Made by a program: the position numbers and the translations under genes. Shown here piece after piece: positions 52,179 through 60,776 of a stretch of 64,000 bases of DNA; the stretch's first letter is position 1, and every line of letters begins with the position of its first letter. The DNA comes from Methanomassiliicoccus sp. (GTDB lineage: Archaea; Thermoplasmatota; Thermoplasmata; Methanomassiliicoccales; Methanomassiliicoccaceae). The notes below the pieces were generated by a model. The model was not told where the DNA came from. It saw nothing but the letters and a program-made list of their open reading frames with translations, and made no database searches. The DNA is taken from positions 215,116 through 279,115 of the forward strand of contig JAEILR010000007.1 of NCBI GenBank assembly GCA_016109435.1, read 5' to 3'.

Positions 52179-53359
52179 TGCAACCCTCTTCCTAGCTCCA
52201 GATATGAAGCCAGGTATCTGTTCGGGTGGTGAACGTCCTTATATCTTTCCTGGGCCTGGGTCGAGAGCCTGGCCCTGAGGTCTGGTCCTTTCTCCAGCCG
52301 CCGCATGCCCTCGCCGATCGACCCCGGCGTGGTCTCGACCACCAGCCCGCAGCCGCTGGCCACTAGGTCGGGGAGGCCTCCGTTAGGGGAGACGATGAGC
52401 GGCGTGCCGACGGAGAGCGCCTCTATGCACGACAGGGGCGAGTTCTCCTGGCACACTGACGGCGCCATCAGGGCGATGGCCGAACCGACCTCCTCCAGCA
52501 CCTCCTTCCGGGACAGGAAGCCGAGGCCCCGGACCCTCCCTCCGGTGCGCTTCTCCGCCTCCCTGAGCTGCCCCTCCAGGCTGCCGCTGCCGAGGATGTG
52601 CAGCTCCGCCTCCACGCCGCACTTCTCATATCCTTCCAGCAGCAGGTCCAGGCCCTTGTGCTTCTCCAGCACCCCTACGAACACGAAGTGCGGCGCCGCC
52701 TCGCGGGCCGCCACGTCCCCCGGCGGGGGGACGAAGTTCGGCAGAACGACCGACGCCAGCCCGGCGCGGTCCTTCAGGAAGCGGGCCATGTACTCCGACG
52801 GCGAGATGATCCGGTCGATCGCCGCCAGCCTGTTCCTGAAGCCCGAACCTCGCCACAGCTGGGGTGGCCGGGCGGTACGCAGCGAGCAGTAGGTGCATCT
52901 GCTCCTCTCGCAGGTGGTCCGGCCGAGGTAGCTCAGGTCGCTGCGCGGGCATGCCGGCCAGTGATCATGGGAGGTGAACATCTCCGGAGCGTCGGCCGCC
53001 GAGAGCATGCCCTGCCCCAGCAGGGAGATGTTGTGATGGTGGACCCATGCCGGGCGGGCCTCATGCATCACCTTCCGCAGCTCGCGGTCCGCGGCCCGGC
53101 TGCGGCCGGTGATGTAGGTCAGCTGTGCCGACGCCGCGCCCAGGGAGGTGCGCACGGGATGGACATGGACCTCGGATCCGATCGGCTTGACCTCGCGGCC
53201 CTTGGCCTTGAGGGCGAAGGCGTCCATGCTGTGGACGACGTGGACCTCGTGACCCCTTCGAGCCAGTTCCTCGGACAAGTACCTCACATGCACCGCGTCC
53301 CCTCCCAGATGGTAGGGGGGGTAGAAGGTCGAGGTCATCACTATGCGCTCTGATTCCAT
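52175..53359 (-). CDS. glycosyltransferase family 4
   Basis: 394 residues, GT-B fold. N-terminal part: TSTFYPPYHLGGDAVHVRYLSEELARRGHEV (in parts). C-terminal nucleotide-sugar site: VGVLEKHKGLDLLLEGYEKC, and the catalytic SVCQENSPLSCIEALSVGTPLI (EX7E-type). A cysteine cluster in the acceptor domain (CPRSD, CERSRCTYCS near 140-160), sometimes seen in GT4 enzymes of archaeal surface glycan loci, may bind metal. It is 7 bp after one radical SAM gene and overlaps the next by 4 bases. Confidence 0.88.
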   Translation of the reverse strand: MESERIVMTSTFYPPYHLGGDAVHVRYLSEELARRGHEVHVVHSMDAFALKAKGREVKPIGSEVHVHPVRTSLGAASAQLTYITGRSRAADRELRKVMHEARPAWVHHHNISLLGQGMLSAADAPEMFTSHDHWPACPRSDLSYLGRTTCERSRCTYCSLRTARPPQLWRGSGFRNRLAAIDRIISPSEYMARFLKDRAGLASVVLPNFVPPPGDVAAREAAPHFVFVGVLEKHKGLDLLLEGYEKCGVEAELHILGSGSLEGQLREAEKRTGGRVRGLGFLSRKEVLEEVGSAIALMAPSVCQENSPLSCIEALSVGTPLIVSPNGGLPDLVASGCGLVVETTPGSIGEGMRRLEKGPDLRARLSTQAQERYKDVHHPNRYLASYLELGRGLH

Positions 53360-53366
53360 CGTCCAC

Positions 53367-54809
53367 CTAGTGCGCGTCCTTCATGCCGTGGAACACGTAA
53401 TTGTTGGTGATCTTCATGGCGAATCGGGACGCCATGTACAGGTCCGACGGCTCCCTCAGTAGATGCCTGATGTTGGACAGCCACCACCGCCCGGAGGTGT
53501 ACAGGGTCTTGTACGCCTTTTTCCTCGCTTCGTCCAGATCCTCGGGGGTCATCTTCTCCGTTCCCACCACCGAGGCATGCTGGTACATCTTGCGGAAGTC
53601 CGGTTCCTCCAGCCCCGTGACGCCGTAGATCTGCTCGTGCAGCCTGGTACCGGGATAGGGCACTGCGACGTTGAACTGGGCGGAGGTGGGCAGGGTATCG
53701 CGCACGAACTGGAGAGTCTCCTCCACGCTGTCCCAGTCCTCTCCCGGCAGTCCGAAGATGAACGAGCACAGGACCTTCAGGCGCTCGGCCTTGGCCGCGA
53801 GGACGGCATCCCTGTTCTGCTCCACCTTGACCTTCTTCTCCACCGAGTCCAGTATGCGCTGGCTGCCCGACTCGATGCCGAAGGAGATGCCCCTGCATCC
53901 CGCCTCCCGCATCTGGCGGAGGAGCTCGCGATCGACCAGGTGAGCCCGGGTGTTGCAGTACCACTTGATCTTTAGGTCCTCCTCCTTCAGCATCCGGCAG
54001 ATCTCCTCCACCCTTCCGCGGTTGAAGGTGAAGGTCTCGTCAAAGAACGAGGCGGTGCGGAGGCCGTACCTCTCCTTGAGGTACCTCAGCTCCTCCAGGA
54101 TGTGGGGCGCGGTCCGCATCTTCCACGGGGTGCCGGCCACGGTGCAGAAGGAGCACTTGAAGGGGCAGCCCTTGCTGGTGTACAGGATCGTGAACGGTCG
54201 GCCCGCGGGAGCGTTGACGTAGTACGGCTTCAGGCTCGGCAGCAGGTCATAGGCCGGGATAGGCATGGAGTCGTAGTCCTTCATCGGGGTGGGGGGCCCG
54301 GTGACCTTGATCTCCTCCCCCCGGCGGTAGGCGATGCCGGCCACGTCGTCCAACGGTGTCCCTCCGGCCAGGGCGTTCACCGCGGCGGGAGCGACGACCT
54401 CGTAGTCCTGGCGCACGTAGACGTCCAGGTCCGGCGCCTCCTTCAGCACCTGGTTGGGCATGGTGTGCAGCGTCCAGCACACGCCCACGGTGGTGATGTC
54501 CTTGTCCACGCCCTTGACCGTCGACGCGGCCTTGTGGTCCCAGTCGAAGGTGGTGGGAGTGAACCGGTAGAGCGTCGCATCCGGGTGGAACTCCCGCGCT
54601 CTGGCCTCCAGGGCGTCGTATCCCAGGTCCTGGCCGTTGAGGTCGATCAGGGACACCTGGTGCCCGCCGTCGCGCAGCAGAGCCGCGGTCTGCAAGAGGG
54701 AGTACGGCTCCAGGATCGAGTATCTCTCGGTTATCTCACAGCGCTCTTCGCGAATCACGGATATGCCCTCGAACCTCGGAGGGTTGACTAGTAGGACCTT
54801 CAAGACCAT
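53367..54809 (-). CDS. B12-binding-domain radical SAM enzyme
   Basis: 480 residues. N-terminal cobalamin-type fold starting VLKVLLVNPPRFEG, then the radical SAM core with SKGCPFKCSFCTVAG (CxxxCxxC, near 200), ESGSQRILDSVEKKV and FIFGLPGEDWDSVEETL (in parts). The C-terminal 100 residues are helical, as in HpnJ-type and related lipid-modifying enzymes. The ATG at 54809 overlaps the upstream glycosyltransferase stop by 10 bases. It is the second radical SAM gene in this operon, and each follows a GT4 gene. Substrate not known. Confidence 0.86.
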   Translation of the reverse strand: MVLKVLLVNPPRFEGISVIREERCEITERYSILEPYSLLQTAALLRDGGHQVSLIDLNGQDLGYDALEARAREFHPDATLYRFTPTTFDWDHKAASTVKGVDKDITTVGVCWTLHTMPNQVLKEAPDLDVYVRQDYEVVAPAAVNALAGGTPLDDVAGIAYRRGEEIKVTGPPTPMKDYDSMPIPAYDLLPSLKPYYVNAPAGRPFTILYTSKGCPFKCSFCTVAGTPWKMRTAPHILEELRYLKERYGLRTASFFDETFTFNRGRVEEICRMLKEEDLKIKWYCNTRAHLVDRELLRQMREAGCRGISFGIESGSQRILDSVEKKVKVEQNRDAVLAAKAERLKVLCSFIFGLPGEDWDSVEETLQFVRDTLPTSAQFNVAVPYPGTRLHEQIYGVTGLEEPDFRKMYQHASVVGTEKMTPEDLDEARKKAYKTLYTSGRWWLSNIRHLLREPSDLYMASRFAMKITNNYVFHGMKDAH

Positions 54810-55987
54810 CCATCCACAGTTGATTTGTAGACCTCGGCGGTACGCTGGGCCATCACCGAGGCGCTGAACTCGTTCAATACTCTGTCCCGGGCGCGCATGC
54901 ACATCGAACGCGCCAGGCGGGGATCTCCCAGGATCGTGTTGATACCCTCGGCCAGGGCGGTGGCGTTCTTAGGAGGGACGAGCAGCCCGGTCGAGCCGGG
55001 CTCGATCATCTCCGGGACACCGCCGACGTCGGTGGCGATGACCGGAGTGCCGCAAGCCATCGATTCCAGCAGGGTCATGGGGAAGCTCTCCGAATAGGAC
55101 GGGAGCATGAACGCCGATGCCAGGGGATAAAGGTACGGCATATTCTTGTACGGCACGGGGCCGATGAAGCGGCAGCGGTCGGGAGAAATGCCGAGGCCGG
55201 AGGCCATCGCCTTCCACTGCTCGGCGTTGCCGTTGCCGGCGAAAACGAAGGTGGGGTCGTGCTTTCTGTCCACCAGTTTCACCGCGTTGAGCGCGGTGGA
55301 GATGCCCTTCAGCGCGATCATTCGGCCGGAGAACAGGACGATGTTGTCGACCCCCTTGAGCGTGGGGAACCTCTCCAGGCACTCGTCGATGCCCTTGGGG
55401 TGGAACATGGTGGTGTCGATGCCATTATGGATGACCTTGGACGGGCAATCGGCCCCCAGCTTCTCCTGGCACCACGCGCGGATGAAATCGGAGACGTAGA
55501 TGAGGGAGCTGCACCGGCTCATGTACATCCTCTCCAGGGTCTTCAGGACCGGAAGGAGGAACAGGGTCATGCGCTCCGAGGATTCCAGCTGGCGGACCGT
55601 GAGATTGGCCTCCTTGGTCCCCATGCGCTGCGAGCCGATGGTGCTGTGGACCGTGGTCACCGAGGGGATGCGCTCCCCCAGCACCTTGAACATCAGATCG
55701 GCCATCTGCGCGTGGTTGGCGTGCAGGAGGTCGAAATGGTGGGCATCGTTGAGCTGGGAGAACGAGCGCCACAACGAGATCTGGAACTGGTTGTTGTACA
55801 TGAAGGTGTCCTTGGCCGTGCCCAGAGTGTGCACGGTGATGTTGTCCACCTTCGGTACCTCCCCCCCGTTGTCCAGGCATATGACGTGGACCTCATGGTC
55901 GGACGTTAGGTTCTTGGCCAATTGGACGACGTAACTTCCTACACCGCCCCAGCTAAGGAACTCGGGTGTGACCATGGCCACGCGCAT
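54800..55987 (-). CDS. glycosyltransferase family 4
   Basis: 395 residues, GT-B fold. The N-terminal MRVAMVTPEFLSWGGVGSYVVQLAK and the C-terminal FSGRMIALKGISTAL, PSYSESFPMTLLESMACGTPVIATDVGGVPEMI (in parts) give the donor-binding EX7E motif. It starts 9 bp after the GT2 gene and ends in a 10-base overlap with the radical SAM gene. Acceptor and sugar cannot be assigned. Confidence 0.92.
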   Translation of the reverse strand: MRVAMVTPEFLSWGGVGSYVVQLAKNLTSDHEVHVICLDNGGEVPKVDNITVHTLGTAKDTFMYNNQFQISLWRSFSQLNDAHHFDLLHANHAQMADLMFKVLGERIPSVTTVHSTIGSQRMGTKEANLTVRQLESSERMTLFLLPVLKTLERMYMSRCSSLIYVSDFIRAWCQEKLGADCPSKVIHNGIDTTMFHPKGIDECLERFPTLKGVDNIVLFSGRMIALKGISTALNAVKLVDRKHDPTFVFAGNGNAEQWKAMASGLGISPDRCRFIGPVPYKNMPYLYPLASAFMLPSYSESFPMTLLESMACGTPVIATDVGGVPEMIEPGSTGLLVPPKNATALAEGINTILGDPRLARSMCMRARDRVLNEFSASVMAQRTAEVYKSTVDGWS

Positions 55988-55996
55988 TGCCCAACC

Positions 55997-56845
55997 TCAG
56001 ATATGGTGGGCAGGTCGAAGTGCCGTCGATTTCTCGTCCCGCTTGGCCGCCATCTTGACGTCGAACTCGCCGGCCACGCTCCAGAAGCGCCGCTCGAAGA
56101 GCTTGGTGACGATCGCCACCCCGGCCTTCAGGGGAACGAGCTTGGTCTCCCCCGCCCGGGGCAGATAGTTGATCGGTATCTCTTCCACCCGCAGCCCCTT
56201 CTTGACCGACTCGGCGAACATCTCCGCCTCCAGCTCGAAGTGCTTGGAATCGAGCTCGAGGGTACGCAGGGCCTCTCCATTGAAGCCCCACATGCCAGTG
56301 CATAGGTCGGTGCAGGGATGCTGGTACAGTAGTGTGGCGATATCGCTGAGCACGATGTTGCCGAAGTGGTTCAGGGGGGTCATGGCTCCCTCGGCGATGC
56401 TGCCCTGGAACCTGGATCCCATCACAACGTCGGCCCCTGCCTCGAGGGCGGACACGACATCGGGGATGTACCGCGGCGGGTATGTGCCGTCAGCGTCGAT
56501 CATGATGAGGTACTTGGCGTCCAGCATGGAGGCCAGGTCAGAGAACTTGGAGCACAGGCCGCCAGTGAGGGCCAGTACCTTGGGCACGACCTCACGGGGG
56601 TCGCACAGCGCGATCGCCTGGCGAACTCCCATTCCCTTGCCCTTTCCCTTCTGGACAAGGACGTAGGCGCCCTTCTCCCTGGCAATGGCCAGGGTGCGGT
56701 CCGTGGACTGTCCGTCGACGACGACGACGCGTACCTCGAACCCTCTCTTCATAAGCTCCTTACGAGGAATATCGTCGATAACCTTCCCGATGCTGCGCTC
56801 CTCGTTCAACGCAGGTATCATCACTACTACCTTACTTGCGGTCAC
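55997..56845 (-). CDS. glycosyltransferase family 2 (dolichol-phosphate sugar synthase-like)
   Basis: 282 residues, GT-A fold. VVMIPALNEERSIGKVIDDIP opens the domain; VDGQSTDRT and the metal-binding IDADGTYPPRYIPDVV follow, with VMGSRFQGSI and the acceptor-site segment TDLCTGMWGFN. No membrane segment at the C-terminus. By similarity it may transfer a sugar to a polyprenyl phosphate and prime the glycan. It heads the six-gene minus-strand operon. Confidence 0.88.
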   Translation of the reverse strand: MTASKVVVMIPALNEERSIGKVIDDIPRKELMKRGFEVRVVVVDGQSTDRTLAIAREKGAYVLVQKGKGKGMGVRQAIALCDPREVVPKVLALTGGLCSKFSDLASMLDAKYLIMIDADGTYPPRYIPDVVSALEAGADVVMGSRFQGSIAEGAMTPLNHFGNIVLSDIATLLYQHPCTDLCTGMWGFNGEALRTLELDSKHFELEAEMFAESVKKGLRVEEIPINYLPRAGETKLVPLKAGVAIVTKLFERRFWSVAGEFDVKMAAKRDEKSTALRPAHHI

Positions 56846-57045
56846 AATTTCATCCCCCTATACGCATAGCTTCCTCTAATACTATCGCCCCGTTATCTAT
56901 TTAGATATCATGCGGTCTCAAAGCCCCTAACAGAGATCTAGATACCTCAAACTTTTCTATTCGAACGGAGAATTTATTTGGTTGAGGCCATATATAAATG
57001 TTTGTTTTTACTCTGACTGGATATTGTCGAAATCTAGTCATATCA
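56846..57045. promoter_or_regulatory. AT-rich promoter region upstream of the glycan operon
   Basis: Two hundred bases of low GC between the GT2 gene and the membrane hydrolase gene. On the minus strand ACATTTATATATGG (56989-57000) is a strong TATA box; it would give the GT2 operon a leader of about 120 bases. Palindromes such as AGATCT and TAGATA repeats lie in between. No gene seen. Confidence 0.5.
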
Positions 57046-57702
57046 TTATCCGTACCTAGAACCACGAATGGACGCGAGCAGCAGAATCGATGACGCCAGG
57101 AAGATGATCCCGAAGGCGGCCAGAAGGGCCGTCCGAGCGGTGCCCAGCCCCGGTCCCTCCGATACTATTATGAAATAAACGCCCTGCAGGCCAGACATCG
57201 CGGCCATGGGCAGGGAGGTCAGGAACAGGCCCCGCCGCTCCCTCTTACTGTACGTAGATACGTTCTTCAGAGCCTCCCACGGCCGCATGGCGATGACCAG
57301 GATCACCGCGGACAGGGCCAGAAGGACGAGCTCCATCTGGATGTCATAGGCGCTGTTGAACTCATTGATCTGGAACCACCGAGTGGACCACGGCCAGAAC
57401 GGCGCCACCGAGCCGATGAACCCGTCGGCCATCAGGTGGGTGTACGACGCGGTGACGGCCAGCAGGACCAGTGCCGCCCGGGGGCGGCTGATCACTATCA
57501 GCGGGACCAGGGCGATCAGCAGCATGAACGCCAGGCCGACGAACGAATGGGAAGCGAACCTCAGCGGACCTAGGTGCAGGAAGTCCGGCAGCAGGGCGAA
57601 GAACATCAGATATGACAGGGCCAGGGCTCTTTCCCTCTTCAGATAGACGATGAAGGGTATGCATATGAGGAATGAGAAAGCCACATGGCCAGGCAACCAC
57701 AT
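57046..57702 (-). CDS. membrane-bound metal-dependent hydrolase-like protein (YdjM/DUF457-type)
   Basis: 218 residues with about five to six membrane segments. The start at 57702 gives MWLPGHVAFSFLIC with the first conserved His. ALLPDFLHLGPLRF provides Asp and His, and SYTHLMADGFIG the last His-x-x-x-Asp pair, the metal-binding pattern of the YdjM/LexA-regulated membrane hydrolase family. A start at 57753 would add 17 unlike residues. Biochemical role unknown. It faces away from the plus-strand glycan genes. Confidence 0.7.
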   Translation of the reverse strand: MWLPGHVAFSFLICIPFIVYLKRERALALSYLMFFALLPDFLHLGPLRFASHSFVGLAFMLLIALVPLIVISRPRAALVLLAVTASYTHLMADGFIGSVAPFWPWSTRWFQINEFNSAYDIQMELVLLALSAVILVIAMRPWEALKNVSTYSKRERRGLFLTSLPMAAMSGLQGVYFIIVSEGPGLGTARTALLAAFGIIFLASSILLLASIRGSRYG

Positions 57703-57912
57703 ATTATGCACCGAGCGATGGCGGCCCAAGCCGGCCGCGAGTGGGCCATGCACCGACCTCGGATTTCAACCTTTTGACGGTAATCGCCACAAGCAGGATA
57801 GAAACCGACCTCGTCTGCCAAATCGGGAATTTGCGAGCTGCCGGTATAGAAAAAATTAGTTATAGGCGGCCAATGTTGAATAGGACGGCCGAGGGCCGGA
57901 GGGATATAAAAG
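57703..57912. promoter_or_regulatory. divergent promoter region before the plus-strand glycan operon
   Basis: The stretch holds AAAAAATTAGTTATAGG (about 57852-57868), a likely TATA box about 50 bp before the ATG at 57913, and a GGAGG ribosome site at 57897-57901. TATAAAAG just before the ATG is too close to act as its TATA box. The left part must carry the promoter of the membrane hydrolase gene. No gene seen. Confidence 0.45.
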
Positions 57913-59586
57913 ATGAGAAAGGTGGAGGCCAGGGTTCGTCCGTCGTTCCTGTACCTATTGACCTTCCTAGGCATGGCCATCTGCCTGCTGTCCTCCCTCG
58001 GGTACAACATCCAGGAGGTCCCCCTGGGAACTCCCTTCGGGATGTTCGGCCTGCTGCCGTTCTCCTACTGGGTAGGGATAATCTTCATGGTCATGTCCCT
58101 GGCCATCGGGCTGCGCTCCGAATCGGAGACCCTGTTCTATGTCCAGGCGCTCATCCTGTTCATGATGCTGTGGTCGGTCCCGGCGATGTTCCAGCAGTAC
58201 CCGACGGTTTGGGACTCCTACGTCCACTACGATTCGACGCTGGAACTGGTGAGGGCGGGCACCCTGCCCAACGACGACACCTACTCCTACGCGTTCAACT
58301 ACCCCGGGTTCTTCGTGTTCGGGGCCTCTTACGTCCTGTTGGGCAACCCCGACGCGCTGCTGTTCCTGCGCCTGTACCCGGTGTTCGCGTCCATTCTCAC
58401 CGTATCCACCGTGTACATCTTCACCCGGACCTACGTCCCCAAGATAGACTACCGGCTCGCCTTCCTGTTCGCGGCCTTCGCCAACGTCTGGCTGCAGTTC
58501 AACTATTCGCCGCAGTCGATGGGCTTCGTGGCCGGGTTGATGATATTCGTGTGCCTGGAGCGGGAGGGTCGGGAGTGGCTGTACGCGGCGATGTTGCTGT
58601 TCGCGTTCATCGTCATCTCCCACCCCACTACCCTCATCTTCGTCCTGGGGGCCATCGCCCTGAAGGAGATCCTGGCCCGGGTGGTCCGGGTCGCCGCGGC
58701 GAGACGGCAACCCATCAAGTGGGGGAGGCCCTGGCCGGTGGGGGTGTTCATCCTCATCTGGCTGGGATGGTTCTTCACCGGGGCATCCTCGTTCTCGATC
58801 AACATGGTGGAGTTCATCACCAACCGGCTGGCCGCTCTGGCCAATATCAACGAGAGCGTCCAGCAGCAGATCACCATGCGGACGACCCCGGAGAACATAC
58901 TGGGAGTCCTTTATCCGCAGCTGCGTACCGGAATGGTGGCGGTCTTCGCCGGCCTGACCGTCCTCGCGCTCATCGTATATCTGATACAGCGCAGGAAGGG
59001 ACCGGTGAACATGCCCCGGAACATCCTCGCACTGTTCCTGATCGCCCTGGCCATCATCCCCCTGGACATCGTGTTCTTCAACGGTCAGCTGTACGACCGC
59101 GGCATTCTGTACATCGTGCTGGTGGCCCCGCTGGTGTTCGTGCCTCTGCTGCTGCCCAAGAGCCGCCGGTTCATACGTCCGGTGCTGGGCGTCCTGGTCG
59201 CGCTGGTGGTCGTGGCGGCGGCGTCGACCATGTTCTACCAGGAGACCCTGTACATCACCAACTCCAAGGGTATCGCCGCGGCCGACCACCTCTCCCAGAG
59301 CGACCCCGCCTGGGTCGCCGGTGGCTTCTATCCCATCGACGTGTGGAGCGAGAGCGGAGAGCAGTACCAACGGGTCAGGATGGTCTCGCTTTACAATCAG
59401 ACCCCGGAGGTGGCCGCGTCCTGGCAGGGCAGCGGGGCGTTCCTGTTCGACCAGACCACTGAGAATTGGTACCGTCAATGGGGTATCCAGGAGGTGTACA
59501 CCTTCTACGAGGGCTTCGCCCCTCAGAATTACAAGGTCTACGACAACGGCAATTACTGGGTAATGTACGTGGCGAGGTCTTCGTAA
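57913..59586 (+). CDS. multi-spanning GT-C-like membrane protein, probable lipid-linked sugar transferase
   Basis: 557 residues with about 12 membrane segments through residue 435 and a C-terminal external part of about 120 residues. The first external loop has WDSYVHYDSTLELVRAG: an Asp and the HYD sequence sit where GT-C enzymes keep their catalytic acids. A second loop has NYSPQSMGFVAG. The family is typical of archaeal glycan loci; the enzyme would take a sugar from a polyprenyl phosphate. It shares a 1-base overlap with the next GT4 gene. Specific activity is inferred. Confidence 0.72.
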   Translation: MRKVEARVRPSFLYLLTFLGMAICLLSSLGYNIQEVPLGTPFGMFGLLPFSYWVGIIFMVMSLAIGLRSESETLFYVQALILFMMLWSVPAMFQQYPTVWDSYVHYDSTLELVRAGTLPNDDTYSYAFNYPGFFVFGASYVLLGNPDALLFLRLYPVFASILTVSTVYIFTRTYVPKIDYRLAFLFAAFANVWLQFNYSPQSMGFVAGLMIFVCLEREGREWLYAAMLLFAFIVISHPTTLIFVLGAIALKEILARVVRVAAARRQPIKWGRPWPVGVFILIWLGWFFTGASSFSINMVEFITNRLAALANINESVQQQITMRTTPENILGVLYPQLRTGMVAVFAGLTVLALIVYLIQRRKGPVNMPRNILALFLIALAIIPLDIVFFNGQLYDRGILYIVLVAPLVFVPLLLPKSRRFIRPVLGVLVALVVVAAASTMFYQETLYITNSKGIAAADHLSQSDPAWVAGGFYPIDVWSESGEQYQRVRMVSLYNQTPEVAASWQGSGAFLFDQTTENWYRQWGIQEVYTFYEGFAPQNYKVYDNGNYWVMYVARSS

Positions 59587-60776
59587 TGAGGATCGGGCTG
59601 GTCAATCTCATCACTAAGACAGCCGATGTGCAGGCGGACGCCTCGGCGTTCCGCTCCGCCGGCCTGCGCCCGGGCACCGACGCGGACCTGAACATCGTGG
59701 AAACGGGGCGCCGGCTGGTCCGGAGGGGCAACAGCGTCACCGTGTTCGTCGCTGACACCTACCGGCCGGAGCGCAGCGGGGATCTGGGCGGGGTGAGGGT
59801 CGAGTACGTCCCCACCCGCCTTCCCTGGCTGTTCCCCCCGTCCCTCGCCCCGCTGACCCCGTCGCTGCTGAGGGAGGTCCGGGACGGAGGGCTGGACGTG
59901 GTCCAGTCGGGCGAGGTCTTCCAGCCGGGGACGGTCCTGACCTGGTCAGCTTCCCGAGAGGGCCCGGCGATGTTCATCTGGCAGGAGCTGGACATCTACA
60001 TGCAGGGGCCGATGGGGTGGCTCCAGAAGCAGTTCTACCGCACGCTGGGGAGAGCCGTCACCAAGGGCTGCCGCAAGCTCATCCCCCGCTCGGGGTCGGC
60101 CGCCCAGCACCTCCGGCAGGCCGGGGTCCCGGAGGACAGGATCGCCCCGGTGGTCCATTCGGGCGTGGACACCGACGCCTACCGGCCGCTGCACAAGGAG
60201 GACTCCCGGGCCCGGTTCGGCATCGACGAGGACCGCAACGTGCTCCTCAGCATCGGCCGGATGCACGAGAACAAGGGCATGGACCTCCTGGTGACGGCCA
60301 TGGCCCGGGTGCGGTCCAGCGATCCGGACTGCCTGCTGGTCCTCAAGGGGACAGGACCGCAGGAAGGCGCGCTGCGCCGCCTGGTGCGGGACCTGGACCT
60401 GGTGGAGAACGTCACCATCATGACCGACCGGCTGGACCAAGGGGACATGGCCAAGCTGTACAACTGCGCCGACCTTCTCGCGGTCACTTCGCGCACCGAC
60501 CTGTTCCCGTTCACGGCCATCGAGGCCATCTCCTGCGGGGTGCCGGTGGCCACCTCCTTCGCCCGGGGCCTGCGCACGGACATCGTGGAGCAGGGGGCGG
60601 GAGCGATGTTATCCTCTGAACCGGAGCGCATGGCCCGGGACCTGCTGGCCATCCTAGAGGACCCCGTCCGCCTGGACGGCATGGGCTCCCGGGCCCGCAA
60701 GCTGGCCCTGGAGGACTTCAGCTTCGAGGTGGGGGCGGAGAGGCTCCTCAACATCTATTCCGGGGGGATGGGATGA
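59586..60776 (+). CDS. glycosyltransferase family 4
   Basis: 396 residues. N-terminal MRIGLVNLITKTADVQADASAFRSAG (in parts), the nucleotide-sugar part SIGRMHENKGMDLLVTAM, and VTSRTDLFPFTAIEAISCGVPVATS (EX7E). The ATG at 59586 shares a base with the previous stop; upstream in-frame residues belong to the other gene. The next GT4 gene starts within the last four bases (ATGA). Confidence 0.9.
   Translation: MRIGLVNLITKTADVQADASAFRSAGLRPGTDADLNIVETGRRLVRRGNSVTVFVADTYRPERSGDLGGVRVEYVPTRLPWLFPPSLAPLTPSLLREVRDGGLDVVQSGEVFQPGTVLTWSASREGPAMFIWQELDIYMQGPMGWLQKQFYRTLGRAVTKGCRKLIPRSGSAAQHLRQAGVPEDRIAPVVHSGVDTDAYRPLHKEDSRARFGIDEDRNVLLSIGRMHENKGMDLLVTAMARVRSSDPDCLLVLKGTGPQEGALRRLVRDLDLVENVTIMTDRLDQGDMAKLYNCADLLAVTSRTDLFPFTAIEAISCGVPVATSFARGLRTDIVEQGAGAMLSSEPERMARDLLAILEDPVRLDGMGSRARKLALEDFSFEVGAERLLNIYSGGMG

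Noticed and set aside
57902..57912. GATATAAAAG as the promoter of the GT-C-like gene
   Set aside because: It abuts the start codon and cannot place a transcription start upstream; the run near 57855-57868 is better spaced.
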